Shown here one piece after another: positions 59,438 through 64,000 of a stretch of 64,000 nt of DNA; the stretch's first letter is position 1; each line of letters opens with the position of its first letter. Both the position numbers and the translations under genes were made by a program. The notes under the pieces are model-generated. The model had not been told where the DNA came from, did no database searches, and worked only from the letters and a program-made list of their open reading frames with translations. Origin of the DNA: Silene conica (taxonomy: Eukaryota; Streptophyta; Magnoliopsida; Caryophyllales; Caryophyllaceae); contig CM055319.2 of the NCBI GenBank assembly GCA_029255685.2, positions 36,776,530 to 36,840,529 on the forward strand. The letters are read 5' to 3'.

Positions 59438-61826
59438 GGGTCTAGAATCGAAAATGCTACCTCATGATGCGATTTCGGACACGTGGTGAAAAACAGGCTG
59501 AAATTAAAAATGGTCTCTCCGACCACCCGAAACGGCTCGAATTGAAGGGTATATAATACATGTTTTTTAGGCCTCTGAGCTCCAGAAACGAAAATTACCG
59601 AATATTGCAAGGATGGTTAATCAAGTCAGATAAAGCGGGCACAAATATTTTCAAAAACCTCGGATGACATTTGACTTTACCGGTATGCAATAAACCAGTT
59701 TCGGTCGAAAATCGAAAAATCCTGTAAAAGTGATTTGTAGTTGTTTATAGAGTCCAGAATCGAAAAAGATATCTCATGATGCGATTTAGGACACGTGGTG
59801 AAAAACAGGCTGAAATTAAAAATGGTCGGCCCGACCACCCGAAGCGGCTCGAATTGAAGGGTATATAATACACGTTTTTTAGGCCTCTGAGCTCCAGAAA
59901 CGAAAATTACCGAATATTACAAGGATGGTTAATCAAGTCAGATAAAGCGGGCACAAAAATTTTCAAAACCCTCAGATGACATTTGACTTTACCGGTATGC
60001 TATAAACCAGTTTCGGTCGAAAATCAAATAATCGTGTAAAAGTGATTTGTAGTTGTTTATAGGGTCTAGAATCGAAAACGATACCTTATGATGCGATTTC
60101 GGACACGTGGTGAAAAACAGGCTGAAATTAAAAATGGTCTCTCCGACCACCCGAAACGGCTCGAATTGAAGGGTATATAATACATGTTTTTTAGGCCTCT
60201 ACGCTCCAGAAACGAAAATTACTGACATTATGATAAAGCGGGCACAAAAATTTTCAAAAACATCAGATGAAATTTGACTTTACCGGTATGCTATAAACCA
60301 GTTTCGGTCGAAAATCGAATAACCGTGTAAAAGTGATTTGTATTTGTTTATAGGGTCTAGAATCGAAAAAGATACCTCATGATGCGATTTCGGACACGTG
60401 GTGAAAAACAGGCTGAAATTAAAAATGGTCGCTCCGACCACCCGAAACGGCTCGAATTGAAGGTTATATAATACACGTTTTTTAGGCCTCTGAGCTCCAG
60501 AAACGAAAATTACCGAATATTGCAAGGATGGTTAATCAAGTCAGATAAAGCGGGCACAAAAATTTTCAAAAACATCAGAAGACATTTGACGTTACCGGTA
60601 TGCAATGAACCAGTTTCGGTCGAAAATCAAATAATCGTGTAAAAGTGATTTGTAGTAGTTTATAGGGTCTAGAATCGAAAATGATACCTCATGATGCGAT
60701 TTCGGACACGTGGTGAAAAACAGGCTGAAATTAAAAATGGTCGCTCCGACCACCCGAAACGGCTCGAATTGAAGGGTATACAATACACGTTTTTTAGGTC
60801 TCTGAGCTCTCGAAACGAAAATTACCGAAAATTGCAAGGATGGTTAATCAAGTAAAATAAAGCGAGCACAAAAATTTTCAAAAAAAGCAGAAGGCATTTC
60901 ACGTTACCGGTATGCTAAAAACTAGTTTCGGCCGAAAATCGAATAACCGTGTAAAAGTGATTTATAGTTGTCTATAGGATCTAGAATCGAATAAGATACC
61001 TCATGATGCGATTTTGGACACGTAGTATTAACACAGGTTGAGAAAAAAATGGCCGCTCCGACCACCCTGATACGGCTTGAATTGAAGGGTATATAATATA
61101 CGTTTTTAGGCCTCTGTGCTCTAGAAACGAAAATTACTGGAAATTGCAAGTATGGTTAATCAAGTCAGATAAACTGGACACAAAAAATTTCAAAAACATC
61201 AGAAGACATTTGACGTTACCGGTATGCTATAAACCAGTTTCGGTCGAAAATCGAATTATCGAGTAAAAGTGATTTGTAGTTGTTTATAGGGTCTAGAATC
61301 GAAAAAGATACTTCATGATACGATTTCGGACACGTGGTGAAAAAAAGGCTGAAATTAAAAATGGTCGCTCCGACCACCCGAAACGGCTCGAATTCAAGGG
61401 TATATAATACACGTTTTTTAGGCCTCTGAGCTCCAGAAACGAAAATTACCGAATATTGCAAGGATGGTTAATCAAGTCAGATAAAGCGGGCACAAAAATT
61501 TTCAAAAACCTCAGATGACATTTGACTTTACCGGTATGCAATAAACCAGTTTCAGTCGAAAATCGAATAATCCTGTAAAAGTGATTTGTAGTTGTTTATA
61601 GTCTAGAATCGAAAAAGATATCTCATGATGCGATTTCGGACACGTGGTGAAAAACAGGCTGAAATTAAAAATGGTCGGTCCGACCACCCGAAACAGCTCG
61701 AATTGAAGGGTATATAATACACGTTTTTTAGGCCTCTGAGCTCCAGAAACGAAAATTACCGAATATTACAAGGATGGTTAATCATGTCACATAAAGCGGG
61801 CACAAAAATTTTCAAAAACCTCAGAT
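59438..61826 (+). repeat. About 310-bp satellite, variant A, right block
   Basis: About eight monomers in plus orientation, closest to the 1630-6300 block: it shares the monomer lacking TTGCAAGGATGG at 60230, the GTAGTATTAAAACAGG-like variant at 61024, and the ATTCAAGGGTATATAATACACG variant at 61393. It is separated from the left array by the 39-kb retrotransposon nest, so the two were probably one array, although the orientation at the left junction is inverted. Confidence 0.94.
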
Positions 61827-62782
61827 TGTAACATCCCGTATTTTCGTAAAATCTAATTTAAGCGTTTTAAATTATTTTATGTAATAAAATAATATTTTAA
61901 TAATTTATTTTAAGATTTTAATTTAATAAGTTAGATCCGTCTTAAGAACCTTAAGTCCTTAAGACGAATACGAACTTGGCAAGGTTTAATTCCCGACTTG
62001 AATACCCGTTCTAATTTCCTAACCCGTTTCATAATACGGAAAGGACAACTCACTTAAACCCTTATAAACCCCAATGTCGACATATTGCTTCTCCTTCAAC
62101 TCATTTCCACTGTTAAACAACTTCTCATAAAACCTCCATTTTATTCCTCCTTCTTTTGTTAAATTCTTCTTCATCCGTCGATCAAATCAAGGTAAAAATA
62201 TAATTTTCAGAATCCTCATTCAATTTCCAAGCCATCTATCACTTTGGTTTTCCATTTCTTTCACTTCGAAAAATCTGCCCATTTTGGTAATGGATCGTTT
62301 CTGTCCTAAATTCCGTTTTCTTTGTTTGTAGGAGTGGGCTTAGACGATTCGGAGGTCGATAGCTACTTGGTTGAGGAGGATCTTTAGCCGGAAAAGCTTG
62401 TACGGTGACGATAATGAGATAACTCGGCCTTTATGTGTATATTAGCACTTTTGTTGTGATTCTTGTGTTAGTTTCTGTTTTTATTGATGTTTATTGTTCA
62501 AAGGACATAGTAACATGTTTAGGATGTTTAATATATGAAGAATTCATGCTTTAAGTGGTTGTTATATGTTCCTAAGTTCATTTTCGGTTTTTCACATTTT
62601 GCGACGGATACTTGTTAAATTCGTTTGAGGATTGTTATGGGACTTGTTTGTTGCTAGATAGGATGTAATTGATGATTGGTAATGTTGGGTAAACATCATG
62701 TGTAGCTATTTTGAAGTTTGTAGGTCGATTTATGAAGTTCTCAACATGTTGCGATTTTGCGTTTTTACGATCAGGCTCTCTA

Positions 62783-63174
62783 AGCCGGTCGACCGACCGG
62801 CCGCCGGTCGACCGGTTAGGAGAGCATTTGTGTGGTTTTCTTAACTTTTGAGAAAATGTCCTTGGACTGCCGGCCGGCCGACCGGCTGCCTGCCGACCGG
62901 CTGGTAGTCATTTTGTGTTGAGTATGTTTTGCGAGAACATAAGTAGGATGGGAGCCCAGCCGGCAGACCGGCCGCCTGCCAGCCGACTGGGAGTGCTTTG
63001 GGGATGGTATTGCGTGTTTTTGGAAGCTAGGAAAATGGACCCCAGCCGGCCGACCGGCTGCCTGCCGACCGGCTGCCTGCCGACCGGCTGGGAGTCCCTT
63101 TGCTTTTGATGTGTTTTGAAAGGAATGGGCTGAGAGTGGATCACCAGCCGGCCGACCGGCCGCCTGCCGACCGG
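62783..63174 (+). repeat. Hairpin modules in the right-edge LTR
   Basis: GCCGGTCGACCGACCGGCC then CCGGTCGACCGG at 62783-62816, followed by CCAGCCGG/CCGGCTGG modules near 62869, 62956, 63042 and 63142. One module carries an extra GCCTGCCGACCGGCT unit (63058-63089). Confidence 0.88.
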
Positions 63175-63486
63175 CTGGGGATCCCTGAAGGCGTTTTTGT
63201 GTTGTTTCCGCGTGTAACTTTCAAACGGTTAATCAGTTTTAATTGAAACTCGTTTTGTTTACCCGTGATATATATTTGAGGTCCCCGGTGTACGGGCAAC
63301 ATTATATTGGGTTCGGGAATGGAGTGAGGATAGAGACCCCCCGGTCGGGTAACCGAAAGGGAAACCGGCTCTCCCTCGTCTTAGTTCCCGGGATCAATTG
63401 AGTGTTGATTAGAGGTTTAAGAAGTTAGAACTATAGGTTAGTCTCTACCTTTGTATGTTAGTGGTTACAATGGTTGTCGCGTGGTG

Positions 63487-63975
63487 GGATATGTGTTAAG
63501 CTCACCTCTGGACCCACTACGTGTTTATATGTCGCGTGACGGGATATGTGTTAAGCTCACCTCTGGACCCGTTACGTGTTTTGCTTGGGCGTGTCAGGAT
63601 ATGTGTTAAGCTCACCTCTGGACCTGACACGTGATCGGTTGTCGTACACGGGATATGTGTTAAGCTCACCTCTGGACCCGTTGTGCGGTGACTGCGTATT
63701 GGGATATGTGTTAAGCTCACCTCTGGACCCAATACATGTTTGTAGCATTGGGACATGTGTTAAGATCATCTCTGGACCCTTTGCTTTTGGATGATTAGGG
63801 ATATGTGTTGAGTTCACCTCTGGACCCTTTTCATGATTGTAAGTTTAGGGATATGTGTTAAGTTCACCTCTGGACCCTTTACTTGATCGGATGTTGGGAT
63901 ATGTGTTAAGTTCACCTCTGGACTCGACATAGTGTAGTAATGGGATATGTGTTAAGTTCACCTCTGGACCCGTTG
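63487..63975 (+). repeat. Tandem GGATATGTGTTAAGCTCACCTCTGG-type array
   Basis: Ten copies of a 22-28-bp motif (ATATGTGTTAAGCTCACC followed by TCTGGACCC) at about 50-55-bp spacing. Spacer ends often repeat the base pairs before the motif. It occupies the same LTR position as the TTAAGCTGGCCTCTGAG arrays at 37690 and 55630 but with a different homogenised core sequence. Confidence 0.93.
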
Positions 63976-64000
63976 CTAGTGTTATGGATGTTTTATCTGC

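Larger units (their letters stand above)
61827..64000 (+). mobile_element. LTR of a TR-GAG-related retrotransposon, incomplete
   Basis: Begins TGTAACATCCCGTATTTTCG inside a satellite monomer (left flank CAGAT, candidate TSD). It follows the same order as 53987-56834: CTTAAGAACCTTAAGTCC, GGTGACGATAATGAGATAACTCGG, CAGCCGG hairpins, GACCCCCCGGTCGGGTAACC, then a tandem motif array. It is clearly diverged from the other two LTRs, so it is a different subfamily. The right end is outside the window, so I cannot say whether it is a solo LTR or a full element. Confidence 0.85.

Noticed and set aside
1..64000. tRNA or rRNA genes
   Set aside because: The only tRNA-related strings are retrotransposon primer sites; no cloverleaf or rRNA segment was recognised.

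Overview
The window is intergenic plant heterochromatin. I see no intact single-copy host gene. Evidence for a flowering plant: several plant-type LTR retrotransposons with TG...CA ends, 5-bp target-site duplications (TSDs) and initiator-tRNA-Met primer sites (TGGTATCAGAGC); a FAR1/MuDR-like transposase; a CACTA element; and captured fragments of SC35-like and Pelota genes with plant-style introns. The species cannot be fixed from sequence alone.

Layout. (1) 1-1629: one end of a Mutator-like element (MULE) on the minus strand, with a spliced FAR1-type transposase gene running off the left edge. (2) 1630-20183: a satellite of about 310-bp monomers (roughly 60 copies). It is interrupted by a 554-bp TRIM element (3586-4139). 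Its core, about 8750-17340, is a 1248-bp four-monomer higher-order repeat (HOR). The array changes strand near 19264. (3) 20184-59437: a nest of retrotransposons. A decayed LTR-type relict (20184-20659, 26879-27120, 35976-36167, 56840 onward) was hit by three elements whose TSDs let the relict be rejoined: a young Athila/Tat-like non-autonomous element (20660-26873, TSD GCCAC), a non-coding element with 2.9-kb LTRs (27121-35970, TSD TGTGT), and a gag-only element (36168-56834, TSD ATTGT). The gag gene of the last was split by a minus-strand relative of the 2.9-kb-LTR element (39274-50779, TSD TTATC). One LTR of that relative was in turn hit by a 3731-bp CACTA transposon (45200-48930, TSD AAT). 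(4) 59438-61826: satellite again. (5) 61827-64000: the start of another LTR of the gag-only family, running off the right edge.

Most notable: the CACTA element carries three consecutive Pelota exons with intact reading frame and splice phases, plus an SC35-like first exon with a small deletion, so it is a gene-capturing (Pack-CACTA-like) element. Its empty site is preserved in the sister LTR 5 kb away. Also notable are palindromic GGTCGACCGACC / CAGCCGG modules and a tandem TTAAGCTGGCCTCTGAG-type array inside LTRs, where a related LTR has a different homogenised motif in the same place.

How it works together: nothing here looks like a host pathway. The elements depend on proteins supplied elsewhere: the LTR elements lack pol, the TRIM and 2.9-kb-LTR elements lack all coding, and the CACTA lacks a recognisable transposase. 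Only the MULE shows an uninterrupted transposase frame.
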